A DNA stretch of 44,909 nucleotides from an uncultured Clostridia bacterium (GCA_904501985.1 CAJGCT010000008.1:1-44909); one strand, 5' to 3'. Shown: positions 32,863 to 43,070, counted from the stretch's first letter. Notes: a model not told the origin generated them from the sequence alone. Numbers and translations: made by a program.

Positions 32863-33798
32863 ATGTATACAGTATTTTCGCAGGTATTTACGCTGTTTGC
32901 TTTTATTGCTGTCGGATATGCGCTTGCAAAATTCGGGATTGTGAAGTCCGAGCACTCAAAAATTCTGTCGTCGCTTCTTGTGTTCGTATTTTTGCCCTGC
33001 AACGGTTATAGTACGTTTTCCGGACAGTTTACGGCTGAATACGTGAAAGATAAATATGTGCTTTTGATATCAGGTACGGTATTATTGCTTCTGCTTGCAT
33101 TCGGTATGCACGCGGTGGGAAAGCTGTTTTCCAAGGATAAGTATGAGCAGGGAGTGTATGAATACTCTCTTACGCTTGCAAATTACGGATATTTCGGATT
33201 TGCAATGACTGAGGGGCTTCTCGGAAGTGCAGGACTTATGGACTTTATGATGTTCACCTTCCCTGCCGTATTTTACATTTATACATATGCATACTGTATG
33301 CTGACAAAATCCAAGGTCAGCCTGAAGCGGCTTCTGAATCCGCCAATGATTGCGTTTTTTGTTGGAGGCGCGGTTGGAATTACAGGCATACAGCTTCCGT
33401 CGGTGGTAGATTCGATAGCGGCTATGGGAAGCAGCTGTATGGGACCTGTAAGTATGCTTCTTACCGGTATCGTTATGTCCGATTTCAAGCTGGCATCACT
33501 CCTTACAAGTAAGCGCTCCTATGCTTTGAGCGTCCTGCGCCTTATAGTTATACCGATTACTGTGGGCGGAATACTTATGGCATCGGGAGCGGCACTCTCG
33601 CTGCTTGACAATGCGGTGTTTCACTCTGTTTTTGTTTGTGCTGTATTGCTTGTTTCCATGCCGTGCGGACTTAACACAATCGTTTTCCCCCGACTTGTTG
33701 ACGAAAACTGTGAGATAGGAGCAAGTCTTGCGTTTGTATCGAATATTTTAGCTTGTATAACCATACCGCTTGTTCTGACGCTGTTTGGGATAAGCTGA
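32863..33798 (+). CDS. Auxin efflux carrier (AEC) family transporter
   Basis: 311 residues from the ATG at 32863; earlier in-frame codons fall in the promoter and leader. About ten hydrophobic segments are split into two halves. Typical AEC features are FIAVGYALAKFGIV near the start, NYGYFGFAMTEGLLGSAGL in the middle, and MPCGLNTIVFPRLVDENCEIGASLAFVSNILACITIPL near the end. The family exports organic anions such as malate in bacteria; the substrate here is unknown. It has a 170-base structured leader. Its terminator follows at 33818. Confidence 0.88.
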   Translation: MYTVFSQVFTLFAFIAVGYALAKFGIVKSEHSKILSSLLVFVFLPCNGYSTFSGQFTAEYVKDKYVLLISGTVLLLLLAFGMHAVGKLFSKDKYEQGVYEYSLTLANYGYFGFAMTEGLLGSAGLMDFMMFTFPAVFYIYTYAYCMLTKSKVSLKRLLNPPMIAFFVGGAVGITGIQLPSVVDSIAAMGSSCMGPVSMLLTGIVMSDFKLASLLTSKRSYALSVLRLIVIPITVGGILMASGAALSLLDNAVFHSVFVCAVLLVSMPCGLNTIVFPRLVDENCEIGASLAFVSNILACITIPLVLTLFGIS

Positions 33799-33817
33799 GT
33801 ACCGAAAAATTGAATGA

Positions 33818-33859
33818 AGCGGAAATTTGGCGCAATTATTGCCCGGTTTTCGCTTTTTT
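33818..33859 (+). terminator. Terminator of the auxin-efflux-carrier gene
   Basis: AGCGGAAATTTGG...CCGGTTTTCGCT imperfect stem followed by TTTTTT. Confidence 0.6.
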
Positions 33860-33914
33860 GCGTTTAAAAAAGCGCACAAAACGCAAAAATATATAAACTT
33901 TTTTCATTAAAATA

Positions 33915-33943
33915 TAGACAGATTCAAAAATAAGTGGTATAAT
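33915..33943 (+). promoter_or_regulatory. Promoter of the yybS-gdpP-rplI-dnaB cluster
   Basis: TAGACA (33915-33920), 17-base spacer, TATAAT (33938-33943). GTGAGGTGG lies before the ATG at 33994. Confidence 0.85.
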
Positions 33944-33993
33944 ATAGATTAACATGGCGTATTGTCGCCATTGGCTGACTGTGAGGTGGTAAT

Positions 33994-35103
33994 ATGGATA
34001 GTAAGAATATCGGTGAATCTGTACACCTTACAATACCTGCGCGTATCGCCTTTTTAGCGGCGATTTGCATTCTTAGCTTCATATGGTCAACAGGAACGCT
34101 TGGGATGGTTGGATTACTTTGCGGTATACTTGCGGCGGCTCTCAACATTGTTATATTGCTTGATGCCGGAAATTCAGCACCATGGCTTTTGTGCACTGCG
34201 GCTGTTAATCTTGCGGCATACGGTGCGGCAGTGGTGTATGCACGCTCGTTTGATGTAATGCTGACCGCGCTTTATCCGCTTATCATGGCGGCGGCTGTTT
34301 ATTTAACACTGCGCATGAAAATGGGACGCTCCGCATCTATAGCTGCTGCGGCATTTTGCGGTACGGTTCTGATGCTTGCGGCATTCGCCGCCGCGGTTTA
34401 TTCACAGTTTGGTGCACTCAATGCCGAGAGTATCAATGCGGCGCTTGACAGTATATATGAGCCGATAATCGAGTATTACAATAATCTTCTTAAAGAGCTT
34501 GCCGACGAGGCTAATATAACCCTTGCGGCAGTGGATGCAAAGAAGCTTCTGTACTATGCCAAGTCTATGCTTATAGGCAGTGTTGGTGCCGTAATGATAG
34601 TGCTTTCATATTTCGTTACGCTTGCGGCGCGTGTGATTGCATCTGCTTTCGGAGTTGATAGCATTTTTCCTGCCGGACTCAGGGTCGGCATATCCGCAAA
34701 GATTACCAAGGACGGACCCACAGTTGAAATATTCCGCGAGCCTGTAAGATGGCGTATCGAGCTTGACTTTGTAAGTACCGCTGTGTATTTGCTGGCATAT
34801 GCGGTGTCTGTTCTGACAGCGACCTCTCGGAATATGTCACTTCCGCTTATGGCGGCGGAGAATCTTATTCTGATACTCTCTCCCGGATTTTTTTACTGCG
34901 GCGCACGCGATGTTGTGCTGGGACTTCGAGGGAAAGCGTCTATGGGACGAATGAGCAGGCTTATACTCATTCCCGCATTGCTTCTTGCACTTATCAATCC
35001 CTCGTCCATAATTATACTTCTGTGCGCGCTTGGCGTTATCGTCACGTTCCGTGAAAACAGAGCGCGCCGCAAAATGCAGGATAACGGAAAGGAAACAAAA
35101 TGA
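33994..35103 (+). CDS. YybS-like (DUF2232) membrane protein
   Basis: 369 residues with about eight to nine membrane segments, including pairs at about 17-75, 83-135, 190-222 and 250-340. A hydrophilic segment at about 140-185 contains YEPIIEYYNNLLKELADEANIT. This matches the DUF2232/YybS family. The gene order yybS-gdpP-rplI-dnaB is the classical Firmicute one. Function unknown. The stop overlaps the next start as ATGA. Confidence 0.82.
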   Translation: MDSKNIGESVHLTIPARIAFLAAICILSFIWSTGTLGMVGLLCGILAAALNIVILLDAGNSAPWLLCTAAVNLAAYGAAVVYARSFDVMLTALYPLIMAAAVYLTLRMKMGRSASIAAAAFCGTVLMLAAFAAAVYSQFGALNAESINAALDSIYEPIIEYYNNLLKELADEANITLAAVDAKKLLYYAKSMLIGSVGAVMIVLSYFVTLAARVIASAFGVDSIFPAGLRVGISAKITKDGPTVEIFREPVRWRIELDFVSTAVYLLAYAVSVLTATSRNMSLPLMAAENLILILSPGFFYCGARDVVLGLRGKASMGRMSRLILIPALLLALINPSSIIILLCALGVIVTFRENRARRKMQDNGKETK

Positions 35104-37142
35104 GCCACAAAAACAAATATGATAAAAAGCCGCTTGTATTTTCGCGGCGAGTAATGATAGTGCTTATCGTTGCTGTATTCTTCTTTGCTCTATACGGCGT
35201 GCTCATGCATTTTTCCGAGCTTGACGCCCTTATTGTCGGCGGAGTTATGCTTGTATGCCTTGTTTTGGCTGAATTTACAGCACTTAAGCTTTACGGCTTT
35301 TTCAGCTTCCGCATGGCTGATCCCGACGATGAAAAGCTGTCACCCATACTTGGGAATATTACGCTTGATTTTATACTTAAGCTGTATCTTCCCGTGGTTA
35401 TATGCGACGAATCGGGAAAGATCATATGGTACAACAACGCATTCACAGGTGCCGCAAATCCAAGGGAAGTGCTGTATGCTAAGTATATAGACAGCGTTGC
35501 GGACGTTACAATCGACCGCATTCTTGAAGATACATCCGCATCCCCCGATGACATAACCTATCCCGACGGTGTGGAGGCGGTTGCATATGACCGTGTATTC
35601 CGCATAAAAGGATACAAAATAACCTCTCAGGGGAAAAACTATATTATTACCGTCTGGAACGAGCGCACTGAGCTAAAACAGCTTGCAAAGCGACTTTCCG
35701 ACGAGGAGACAATCATTGCCTATGTTATGATTGATAATCTCGACGAGCTTATGCAGTTCGTTCAGGAAAAGTACCGCGCGGCGGCGGCACAGGTTGAGGC
35801 TATTCTTAAAGAATGGGCGGATTCTGTGGGCGGTATTCTTAAGGAATACGAGCGGGATAAATTCATATTCCTGTTTGAAGCACGTTACCTTGATGAGTTC
35901 ATTGAGCGCAAATTCGATGTGCTTGACCGAATCCGCGAGGTGCGGATCGGTGAGGGAAGTATGCCTGTCACCGTTTCTATCGGTATATCCCGTGTTAAGG
36001 GAAGCCTTGCCGACAAGGACCGCGATGCACACGCATCTCTCGATCTTGCGCTTCAGCGAGGCGGAGATCAGGTGGTAGTTAAGAACACCCACAATACAGA
36101 ATTTTACGGCGGACGCACAAAGACCGTACAAAAACGTACAAAGGTACGTGCCAGAGTTATTGCAAATCAGCTTTCACTTTGTATGGCTAAAGCAAACAAT
36201 GTGCTTATCATGGGTCACAGAAATCCTGACTACGATTCAATCGGTGCGTGTATCGGTATTGCACGACTTGCCATGTTCTGCGGCGTAAAGGCCAATATCG
36301 TGGCAGACCGCGAGGATGCAAATATAAAGAGTGCAATTGCACGTGTGGCACCGCTTCCCGAATATTCCGATATCTTCGTTGACAGCATAACCGGGCAGGA
36401 TATGATACATTCGGACACGCTTCTTGTCATAGTTGACGTGAATAATCCGGCGCAGTTTGAAGCTCCCGATATTGCCGATAACGTTGGCATGATCGCCATA
36501 ATCGACCACCACAGAAAGACGGGCGATTATAAGCATGAGCCGGCTATCTCCTATATTGAGCCGTCCGCATCCTCTGCCTGCGAGCTTGTTTCGGAAATGC
36601 TTGAACAGGCACTTCCCATCGGCGGACTTCACCGCGAGGAAGCTGACGCGCTTTATGCAGGTATGCTTCTTGATACAAAGCAGTTCTCCCGCAATACGGG
36701 TGTAAGAACCTTCAGTGCCGCGCTTTATCTGCGTTCCGAGGGAGCAAATCCCACCGAGGTACAGTGGTTCTTTAAATCAGGACTTGAAGATTTCATGAGA
36801 GAAGCGAAATTCTCCATGAATGTTGTCACATACCGTCAGATGTTTGCTATTTCCATGAGCGACAGCGACGGCACGCCTCAGGATCGCGTGGCGGCGGCAA
36901 AGGCGGCGGACAAGCTGCTTTCCGTAAGCGGCGTTATGGCAAGCTTTGCGCTTGTTCAGATAGACGACAGCGTGCATATATCAGCTCGCTCCGCAGGAAA
37001 TATAAACGTACAGCTTATACTTGAAAAGATGGGCGGCGGCGGATATTATGAGGCTGCAGGCGCATTCTTAAAGGATGTGTCCATGACCTCGGCACTGACG
37101 GCACTTAAAGATGCAATAGACGATTATATGAAGAAAAATTAA
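35100..37142 (+). CDS. gdpP: Cyclic di-AMP phosphodiesterase GdpP
   Basis: 680 residues. Two N-terminal membrane helices (about 15-37 and 43-65), a PAS domain (about 85-185), a degenerate GGDEF domain (about 200-330), then DHH and DHHA1 domains. Metal-binding motifs: GHRNPDYDSIGA (His373, Asp377, Asp379), VDVNNP near 447 and DHH near 468-470. A GGGGYYEAAG-type element lies near 642-655. It hydrolyses c-di-AMP to pApA, controlling potassium and cell-wall homeostasis. Fully conserved layout and length. It overlaps the upstream yybS-like gene by 4 bases. Confidence 0.96.
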   Translation: MSHKNKYDKKPLVFSRRVMIVLIVAVFFFALYGVLMHFSELDALIVGGVMLVCLVLAEFTALKLYGFFSFRMADPDDEKLSPILGNITLDFILKLYLPVVICDESGKIIWYNNAFTGAANPREVLYAKYIDSVADVTIDRILEDTSASPDDITYPDGVEAVAYDRVFRIKGYKITSQGKNYIITVWNERTELKQLAKRLSDEETIIAYVMIDNLDELMQFVQEKYRAAAAQVEAILKEWADSVGGILKEYERDKFIFLFEARYLDEFIERKFDVLDRIREVRIGEGSMPVTVSIGISRVKGSLADKDRDAHASLDLALQRGGDQVVVKNTHNTEFYGGRTKTVQKRTKVRARVIANQLSLCMAKANNVLIMGHRNPDYDSIGACIGIARLAMFCGVKANIVADREDANIKSAIARVAPLPEYSDIFVDSITGQDMIHSDTLLVIVDVNNPAQFEAPDIADNVGMIAIIDHHRKTGDYKHEPAISYIEPSASSACELVSEMLEQALPIGGLHREEADALYAGMLLDTKQFSRNTGVRTFSAALYLRSEGANPTEVQWFFKSGLEDFMREAKFSMNVVTYRQMFAISMSDSDGTPQDRVAAAKAADKLLSVSGVMASFALVQIDDSVHISARSAGNINVQLILEKMGGGGYYEAAGAFLKDVSMTSALTALKDAIDDYMKKN

Positions 37143-37182
37143 GATTAGGTAGAAGAGTTACAACATAAAAAGGAGCAAAAAA

Positions 37183-37632
37183 ATGAAAGTTGTATTGACA
37201 CAGGATGTAAAATCTCAGGGCAAAAAAGGCCAGCTTATAAATGTTTCCGACGGATATGCACGTAATTTCCTGCTTCCCAAGGGACTTGCGATTATTGCCG
37301 ACAACAAGGCACTTAACGAGATCAAGGGACGCGAGGAATCCGAAAAGCATAAGCGCGAGGTAGAGCTTCAGAATGCCAAGGATACAGCGGCAAAGCTTGA
37401 AGCTGTGGTTATTAAGCTCTCCGCAAAACCCGGTAAGGACGGCACTATCTACGGCTCCGTTACCACAAAGGACATCGCTGATGAACTTGCCGCACAGGCT
37501 GATATTACCGTTGACAAGCGTAAGATCATGCTTGATAATCCGCTTAAGACCTTCGGTATGCATACGGTTGAAGTAAAGCTTCATGCGCAGGTGGTAGGTA
37601 AGATCAACGTTCTTGTGAACGAAGAAAAATAA
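37183..37632 (+). CDS. rplI: 50S ribosomal protein L9
   Basis: 149 residues. The N-terminal domain MKVVLTQDVKSQGKKGQLINVSDGYARNFLLPKGLAI is diagnostic; a central helix and C-terminal domain (LSAKPGKDGTIYGSVTTKDIAD) are complete. It binds 23S rRNA near the L1 stalk. AAGGAGC site upstream. Next to dnaB by 2 bases, as in many Firmicutes. Confidence 0.97.
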   Translation: MKVVLTQDVKSQGKKGQLINVSDGYARNFLLPKGLAIIADNKALNEIKGREESEKHKREVELQNAKDTAAKLEAVVIKLSAKPGKDGTIYGSVTTKDIADELAAQADITVDKRKIMLDNPLKTFGMHTVEVKLHAQVVGKINVLVNEEK

Positions 37633-37634
37633 TC

Positions 37635-38981
37635 ATGGCTGACAATATTACCGCTCGTAAGCTCCCCTTTTCTCTTGAAGCGGAGCAGTCGGTGCTCGGT
37701 TCGATTCTAATTGACCCGGAATGCTTTAATGCTATTGCGGGTATACTGAAAAGTGAGGATTTTTACCTTGACGAGCACTCGCAGATATATCTTGCTATGC
37801 AGGATATGTATATTAAAAACCGCGATATTGATATAGTTACGCTCATAGATACCTTGGTGCACCGCGGCGTGTATGACGAAAATAACAGCAAGTCCTACAT
37901 AAAGCTGATTGCGGACGTTGTTCCGTCAGCGGCTAATGTGGAGGACTATGCCCGTATTGTCAAGGATAAGAGCCTGCTTCGCAGTCTTATTACCGCTTCT
38001 GAGGAAATTTCGGAATCGGCGTACAGTGCGGAGGACGAGGTATCGCATATACTCGGAAATGCGGAGCAGAAGATATTCGCAATTGCCGAGGGTAATGAGC
38101 AGAAAGGTTTCACACATATCCGTGAGGTGCTTGTGCAGACCTACGAGCATCTTCATCAGCTTCAGACAAACCGTGCAGATACTATCGGTACTCCCACAGG
38201 CTTCGGCGACCTTGATAAGGTGCTGGTGGGCATGGGAAAGAGCGATATGATAATCGTAGGTGCACGTCCCGGTGTGGGTAAGACCTCATTTGTTCTCAAT
38301 ATCGCTTCCAATGTGGCGCGAGAGTCAAAAAAAGCTGTGTGCATCTTCTCTCTTGAAATGTCGGCACAGCAGCTTGTGTCCCGTCTGCTTTCAAGCGAGG
38401 CACTTGTGGACAGCCACAATATCCGTTCAGGCGAGCTTACCGATGAGGATTGGACAAAGCTTGCCCATGCATCTGCCACGCTGTCGGAATGTGATATCTT
38501 GATTGACGATACCACCGGAATTACCGCAACAGGCATGAAAGCAAAGCTTCGTCGGGTAAAGAATCTGGGTCTTGTGGTTATTGACTATCTGCAGCTTATG
38601 CAAAGTGACCGCAGGATTGATAACCGTGTTCAGGAAGTAAGTGATATATCGAGAAATCTTAAGCTTCTTGCAAAGGAGCTTATGGTTCCCGTAATATGCT
38701 GTGCACAGCTTTCCCGTAATCCGGAATCCCGTAAGGGAAACGATAAAATGCCGATGCTTTCCGACCTTCGCGATTCGGGTGCAATTGAGCAGGATGCAGA
38801 TATAATCATGTTCCTGTCCCGTGACTATTATCAGACCGACCCCGAGAAGCAGAATGTTGCTGATGTTGTGGTGGCAAAGAACCGTCACGGCTCAACCGGT
38901 ACTGTTCCTATGGGATGGTTTGGTCAGTACACTAAGTTTACTTCTCTCGCTCCGGACGGTACTGCCGAAGCACCTATGTGA
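37635..38981 (+). CDS. dnaB: Replicative DNA helicase DnaB
   Basis: 448 residues (called dnaC in Bacillus). The N-terminal collar domain begins PFSLEAEQSVLGSIL. RecA-type C-terminal domain: Walker A GARPGVGKT (209-217), SLEMSAQQL, Walker B LVVIDYLQLM near 315, and SRNPESR...LSDLRDSGAIEQDADIIMFL. It unwinds DNA at the replication fork as a hexamer. It starts 2 bases after rplI. Confidence 0.97.
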   Translation: MADNITARKLPFSLEAEQSVLGSILIDPECFNAIAGILKSEDFYLDEHSQIYLAMQDMYIKNRDIDIVTLIDTLVHRGVYDENNSKSYIKLIADVVPSAANVEDYARIVKDKSLLRSLITASEEISESAYSAEDEVSHILGNAEQKIFAIAEGNEQKGFTHIREVLVQTYEHLHQLQTNRADTIGTPTGFGDLDKVLVGMGKSDMIIVGARPGVGKTSFVLNIASNVARESKKAVCIFSLEMSAQQLVSRLLSSEALVDSHNIRSGELTDEDWTKLAHASATLSECDILIDDTTGITATGMKAKLRRVKNLGLVVIDYLQLMQSDRRIDNRVQEVSDISRNLKLLAKELMVPVICCAQLSRNPESRKGNDKMPMLSDLRDSGAIEQDADIIMFLSRDYYQTDPEKQNVADVVVAKNRHGSTGTVPMGWFGQYTKFTSLAPDGTAEAPM

Positions 38982-38991
38982 TAAATTTCAG

Positions 38992-40407
38992 ATGAAACAG
39001 AAATTTGACTTGTATGCCGAGGCTCTCAAGACCGTAGATGAGTATTCTATGCTTGATTCGGAGCGCGGTGTTCTCGTGGGATATTCCGGCGGAGCTGATT
39101 CGTCGGTGCTTCTCCATATTTTGGGGCGTGTGTGCCGTGCGCGCGGACTTGATATTCATGCGGTCCATGTTCACCACGGTATACGCGGTGCTGAAGCGGA
39201 CCGTGATGCGGAATTTTGCAGAGAACAGTGCCAAAAGCTTGGCGTGCCGCTTACTGTTCGCTATGCCGACATACCGCGCCTTGCAAGGGATAGCGGCAAA
39301 GGTATTGAGGAGACGGCGCGTGAATACAGATATGCGGCGTTTGCCGAGATAATTTCCCAGAGCGAGAGTCTTACCTGCATTGCAACGGCACACAATGCCG
39401 ACGATAATGCGGAAACTGTGATCTTCAATCTTGCACGCGGAAGCGGACTCGGCGGACTTCGAGGTATTCCCCCTGTTCGTACAGATTCAGGTGTCAAGGT
39501 AATAAGACCGCTTATCGGTGCCGCGAAAAGCGATATTTTGGGATATTGCGAGGAAAACGGCATAGAATATATATTTGACAGCACTAACGACGACACCGCT
39601 TATACGCGCAACTATATACGGCATGAGATAATTCCATCACTGCGGAGGATGAATCCCTCGGTGATTGATACTGTTTTTCGTATGTCATGCAGTCTCAGAT
39701 GCGACAGCGACTATATTGAGACCCAAGCGAAGCTGTTTGCCGACTCGTATGTGAAAAAAGGCAAAATAAAGGCAGAAATTATTGCAGATGCCCATGAGGC
39801 GATTGCTTCAAGAGTCATTTCGTTAATGTATTCTGCCGCCGGCGGACGTTCACTTGAGCGCGTACACATTAAAGACGTGCTTAAGCTTGCCAAAAACGGC
39901 AAAAACGGTTCTTCGATTTCTCTCACAGGCGGAGTCCGGGCGAAAATCGAGAATGGAGACCTGTTTTTTACAAATATGCCGGATACAGAGGTCTTCGAGT
40001 TTCAAATGGAGCTTAAACCGGGCATAAACCGCTTTGAATCACCCGATTTCGCGATTTATGTCGCAAACGGTGATATATCCCGTGAGGATTTACAAAAAGA
40101 TAACGAAACCCTGCAAAATATTTACAAATTATCAATACTCATGCAGGTAAATTCTGATAAAATAAATCGTGTGCTTATTGCGCGGTCCCGTCGCGACGGC
40201 GATTCCTACGTTTTCGGCGGAATGACAAGGAAGCTGAAGAAGCTTTACAATGACAGAGGGATCAGCATAGAGCGCCGAATGAAAACTCCCGTGATTTGTG
40301 ACGGAGAGGGAATTGTTTGGGTTCCCGGATTCCCTGCGGCTGACCGAGTAAAGGACGACTGCAAAATCACACTTATATATTATTACAACGGAGAAGAAAA
40401 TGAATAA
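38992..40407 (+). CDS. tilS: tRNA(Ile)-lysidine synthetase TilS
   Basis: 471 residues from the ATG at 38992; the ribosome site is weak. PP-loop GYSGGADSS (30-38, with Asp36), then the family signature HVHHGIRGAEADRD, and ATAHNADDNAETVIFNLARGSGLGGLRGIPP. It makes lysidine at the wobble position of the tRNA that reads AUA, using ATP and lysine. It overlaps hpt by 8 bases (TilS stop 40405-40407, hpt start 40400), as in the common tilS-hpt-ftsH order. Confidence 0.95.
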   Translation: MKQKFDLYAEALKTVDEYSMLDSERGVLVGYSGGADSSVLLHILGRVCRARGLDIHAVHVHHGIRGAEADRDAEFCREQCQKLGVPLTVRYADIPRLARDSGKGIEETAREYRYAAFAEIISQSESLTCIATAHNADDNAETVIFNLARGSGLGGLRGIPPVRTDSGVKVIRPLIGAAKSDILGYCEENGIEYIFDSTNDDTAYTRNYIRHEIIPSLRRMNPSVIDTVFRMSCSLRCDSDYIETQAKLFADSYVKKGKIKAEIIADAHEAIASRVISLMYSAAGGRSLERVHIKDVLKLAKNGKNGSSISLTGGVRAKIENGDLFFTNMPDTEVFEFQMELKPGINRFESPDFAIYVANGDISREDLQKDNETLQNIYKLSILMQVNSDKINRVLIARSRRDGDSYVFGGMTRKLKKLYNDRGISIERRMKTPVICDGEGIVWVPGFPAADRVKDDCKITLIYYYNGEENE

Positions 40408-40942
40408 CGACATAAAAAGCATACTTGTCAGCGAGGAAGAATGCCAGAATATCGTTTCTCGCATAGCACAAAAGATAAGTCAGGACTACAACGGAAAAAG
40501 ACTGCTTCTCGTTTGTATTCTTAAAGGCTCTGTGGTGTTTATGGGCGATCTTATGAAAAAGATCGGCATTCCCGTTGAGATAGACTTCATGAAGGTTTCT
40601 TCATACGGTCGTTCCACAACATCCAGCGGATCTATAAATATCATGCTTGATCTGTATCGCTCCGATCTTCCGGAAACGGATATACTGATCGTTGAGGATA
40701 TTATTGACAGCGGCAGAACGCTGTCGTATCTTGTAGATTATCTTAAACTGAAGGGTGCTCGCAGTGTAAAGACTGTTACCATGCTTGACAAACCGTCACG
40801 CCGCGAGGTGGATTTTACTCCCGATTACTGCGGCATGGAAATTCCGGACGAATTTGTTGTGGGATACGGTCTTGACTTTGCGGAAAAATACAGAGCTTTG
40901 CCTTACATAGGCATTCTGAAGCCCGAGGTTTATGAAAAGTAA
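40400..40942 (+). CDS. hpt: Hypoxanthine phosphoribosyltransferase
   Basis: 180 residues. The PRPP-binding loop LIVEDIIDSGRT has Glu99, Asp100, Asp103 and Thr107. The flexible-loop region SYGRSTTSSG is at 68-77 and PDEFVVGYGLDFAEKYR lies near the C-terminus. It converts hypoxanthine or guanine to IMP or GMP. GGAGAAG is before the ATG, which lies within tilS. It sits between tilS and ftsH. Confidence 0.96.
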   Translation: MNNDIKSILVSEEECQNIVSRIAQKISQDYNGKRLLLVCILKGSVVFMGDLMKKIGIPVEIDFMKVSSYGRSTTSSGSINIMLDLYRSDLPETDILIVEDIIDSGRTLSYLVDYLKLKGARSVKTVTMLDKPSRREVDFTPDYCGMEIPDEFVVGYGLDFAEKYRALPYIGILKPEVYEK

Positions 40943-40979
40943 TACCGGGACTATAGTGTAAGATAATATCTGAATCTGA

Positions 40980-41002
40980 AAAGTCTTTAAACAGTAAGGA
41001 CT
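40980..41002. repeat. Short hairpin between hpt and ftsH
   Basis: AAGTCTT and AAGGACTT around TAAACAGT form a 7-8-bp imperfect stem. No T-tract. It may modulate ftsH expression; I see no other element in 40943-41033. Confidence 0.35.
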
Positions 41003-41033
41003 TGGCAATTATTATATTAAGATGGGGTAAGTA

Positions 41034-43025
41034 ATGAAATCAAACTACAAAATTTTGATCTTCTATGTCGTTCTGATTGGTGTGATTCTTGTTTCCACCG
41101 CAATGTTATTTGGAAATCAGCCCGGCGAAGAAGTGATCTACAGTGACATTTACGAAGAATTTTATATTGAAAATGTCAAATCCTTTGAGATTGACAGCGA
41201 TAATAAGCTTACGCTGAACACCCACGACGGCGAGGTAAAGACATTTACTCTGCGCGATCTCGGTATGTTCTGGGATCAGTTCGGTGAGATGATCGACGAG
41301 CAGCTTGTTGACGGTAAGCTTGAATCCTATAATATTGCAGAACCGCAGACTCTTCCTTGGTGGGTAGGTCTCATGCCCTATGCTATCGTCATTGTTCTGT
41401 TTGTTGTATTTTGGTTCATTCTTATGAATCAGGCAGGCGGCAGAGGCGGTAAGGTTGCCAATTTCGGCAAGGCACGTGCAAGACTTGGAGCTGACGAAAA
41501 GAAAAAGGTTTTCTTTAAGGATGTCGCCGGTGCGGATGAAGAAAAAGCTGAACTTCAGGAGGTCGTGGAATTTCTCCGCGATCCTGCAAAGTTTACAAAG
41601 CTTGGTGCTCACATACCCCACGGTGTACTGCTCGTAGGCCCTCCCGGTACAGGTAAGACCTTGCTTGCAAAGGCAGTTGCCGGTGAGGCAGGCGTTCCGT
41701 TCTACTCCATTTCCGGTTCGGACTTTGTTGAAATGTATGTTGGTGTCGGCGCATCCCGTGTACGTGATCTCTTCGACACTGCAAAGAAGAATCCGGCAAG
41801 TATTGTATTCATTGACGAAATAGATGCAGTGGGACGCCACCGCGGAGCAGGACTTGGCGGCGGACATGATGAGCGCGAGCAGACACTTAATCAGCTTCTT
41901 GTTGAGATGGACGGCTTCGGTGCAAACGAGGGCGTTATTGTAATGGCGGCGACCAACCGTCCCGATATTCTTGACCCTGCGCTTCTCCGTCCGGGACGCT
42001 TTGACAGACAGATTACTGTAAATTACCCCGATGTTAAGGGCCGTGAGGAAATACTCAAGGTTCATGCAGGAAACAAGCCTTTCGAGAATAATGTTGATCT
42101 CGGTACACTTGCCAAGACAACCGTAGGATTTACCGGTGCTGATCTTGAAAACCTTCTTAATGAAGCGGCGCTTCTTGCGGCAAGAAAGGATAAGAGCCTC
42201 ATCGGAAACGATGAGATCGAGGAAGCAACCATAAAGGTTATTGTCGGTCCCAATAAAAAATCCAAGGTTGTACACGAGGAAGACAAGCGCATTACAGCTT
42301 ATCATGAAGCAGGTCACGCTATTGTCATGAAGAAGCTCCAGCCCAATACCTCTGTACACCAGATATCCATAATTCCGGCAGGACGTGCGGCAGGATACAC
42401 GCTTCCGCTTCCTATTGAGGACAGATCCCATATGTCAAAGAGCGACATGGAGCACGAGATCGTATCACTGCTTGGCGGACGTGTGGCAGAGAAGCTTATA
42501 ATCGGCGACATCTGCACGGGTGCTTCAAACGATATTCAGCGAGCTACCAACATTGCGCGCAGCATGGTTACACGATACGGCATGAGCGATCTTCTCGGAC
42601 CTATCGTGTACGGATCTGAGCATGAGGGTGACGAGGTGTTCCTCGGACGTGATTTCAACACCTCAAAGAACTATTCCGATGACACTGCATCGCTTATTGA
42701 CAGCGAGATCAAGCGTCTTGTTAACACTGCGTATGATACTGCTATGAAGATTCTCTCCGAGAATGTTGACAAGCTTCATTTCGTGGCAGAGTTTCTCATG
42801 AAGAATGAGGTGATGGATGCCGATCAGTTTAATGCGGCTATGGAAGGAACTCCCACTATCGAGGAGCTTGAAGAAATGGCTGCCGAGAAGAAGCGCAGAA
42901 GTGCATCTGAGAACGAGGCTCGCGCAAAGGAAAATGAAGAAGAGCGTGCTCGCAAGGAAGCTGAGGATGCTGCCAAGGAAAACAACGACAAAAAAGACGA
43001 TTTCCCTCCGAGGATGAAAGAATAG
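41034..43025 (+). CDS. ftsH: ATP-dependent zinc metalloprotease FtsH
   Basis: 663 residues. Membrane segments at about 7-25 and 111-131 flank a periplasmic-side loop. AAA domain: Walker A GPPGTGKT (202-209), Walker B FIDEID with Asp261-Glu262, SRH ATNRPDILDPALLRPGRFDRQ. Protease domain: HEAGH at 424-428 with Asp500 as third zinc ligand. An acidic/basic tail (about 620-663) ends the chain. It degrades membrane and regulatory proteins and is essential or important in most bacteria. Classical tilS-hpt-ftsH neighbourhood. Complete. Confidence 0.97.
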   Translation: MKSNYKILIFYVVLIGVILVSTAMLFGNQPGEEVIYSDIYEEFYIENVKSFEIDSDNKLTLNTHDGEVKTFTLRDLGMFWDQFGEMIDEQLVDGKLESYNIAEPQTLPWWVGLMPYAIVIVLFVVFWFILMNQAGGRGGKVANFGKARARLGADEKKKVFFKDVAGADEEKAELQEVVEFLRDPAKFTKLGAHIPHGVLLVGPPGTGKTLLAKAVAGEAGVPFYSISGSDFVEMYVGVGASRVRDLFDTAKKNPASIVFIDEIDAVGRHRGAGLGGGHDEREQTLNQLLVEMDGFGANEGVIVMAATNRPDILDPALLRPGRFDRQITVNYPDVKGREEILKVHAGNKPFENNVDLGTLAKTTVGFTGADLENLLNEAALLAARKDKSLIGNDEIEEATIKVIVGPNKKSKVVHEEDKRITAYHEAGHAIVMKKLQPNTSVHQISIIPAGRAAGYTLPLPIEDRSHMSKSDMEHEIVSLLGGRVAEKLIIGDICTGASNDIQRATNIARSMVTRYGMSDLLGPIVYGSEHEGDEVFLGRDFNTSKNYSDDTASLIDSEIKRLVNTAYDTAMKILSENVDKLHFVAEFLMKNEVMDADQFNAAMEGTPTIEELEEMAAEKKRRSASENEARAKENEEERARKEAEDAAKENNDKKDDFPPRMKE

Positions 43026-43034
43026 CAATATTTT

Positions 43035-43070
43035 ATCGGCGGAGTGTAAAACTCCGCCGATGTTTATTAT
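43035..43070 (+). terminator. Terminator of ftsH
   Basis: ATCGGCGGAGT and ACTCCGCCGAT pair over 11 bp around a 5-base loop (43035-43061), with a U-rich tail GTTTATTATTT. Confidence 0.8.

Noticed and set aside
41106..42431. Long antisense frame (441 codons) across ftsH
   Set aside because: It is a mirror of the conserved FtsH frame, with Cys/Tyr-rich random-looking sequence and no ribosome site.
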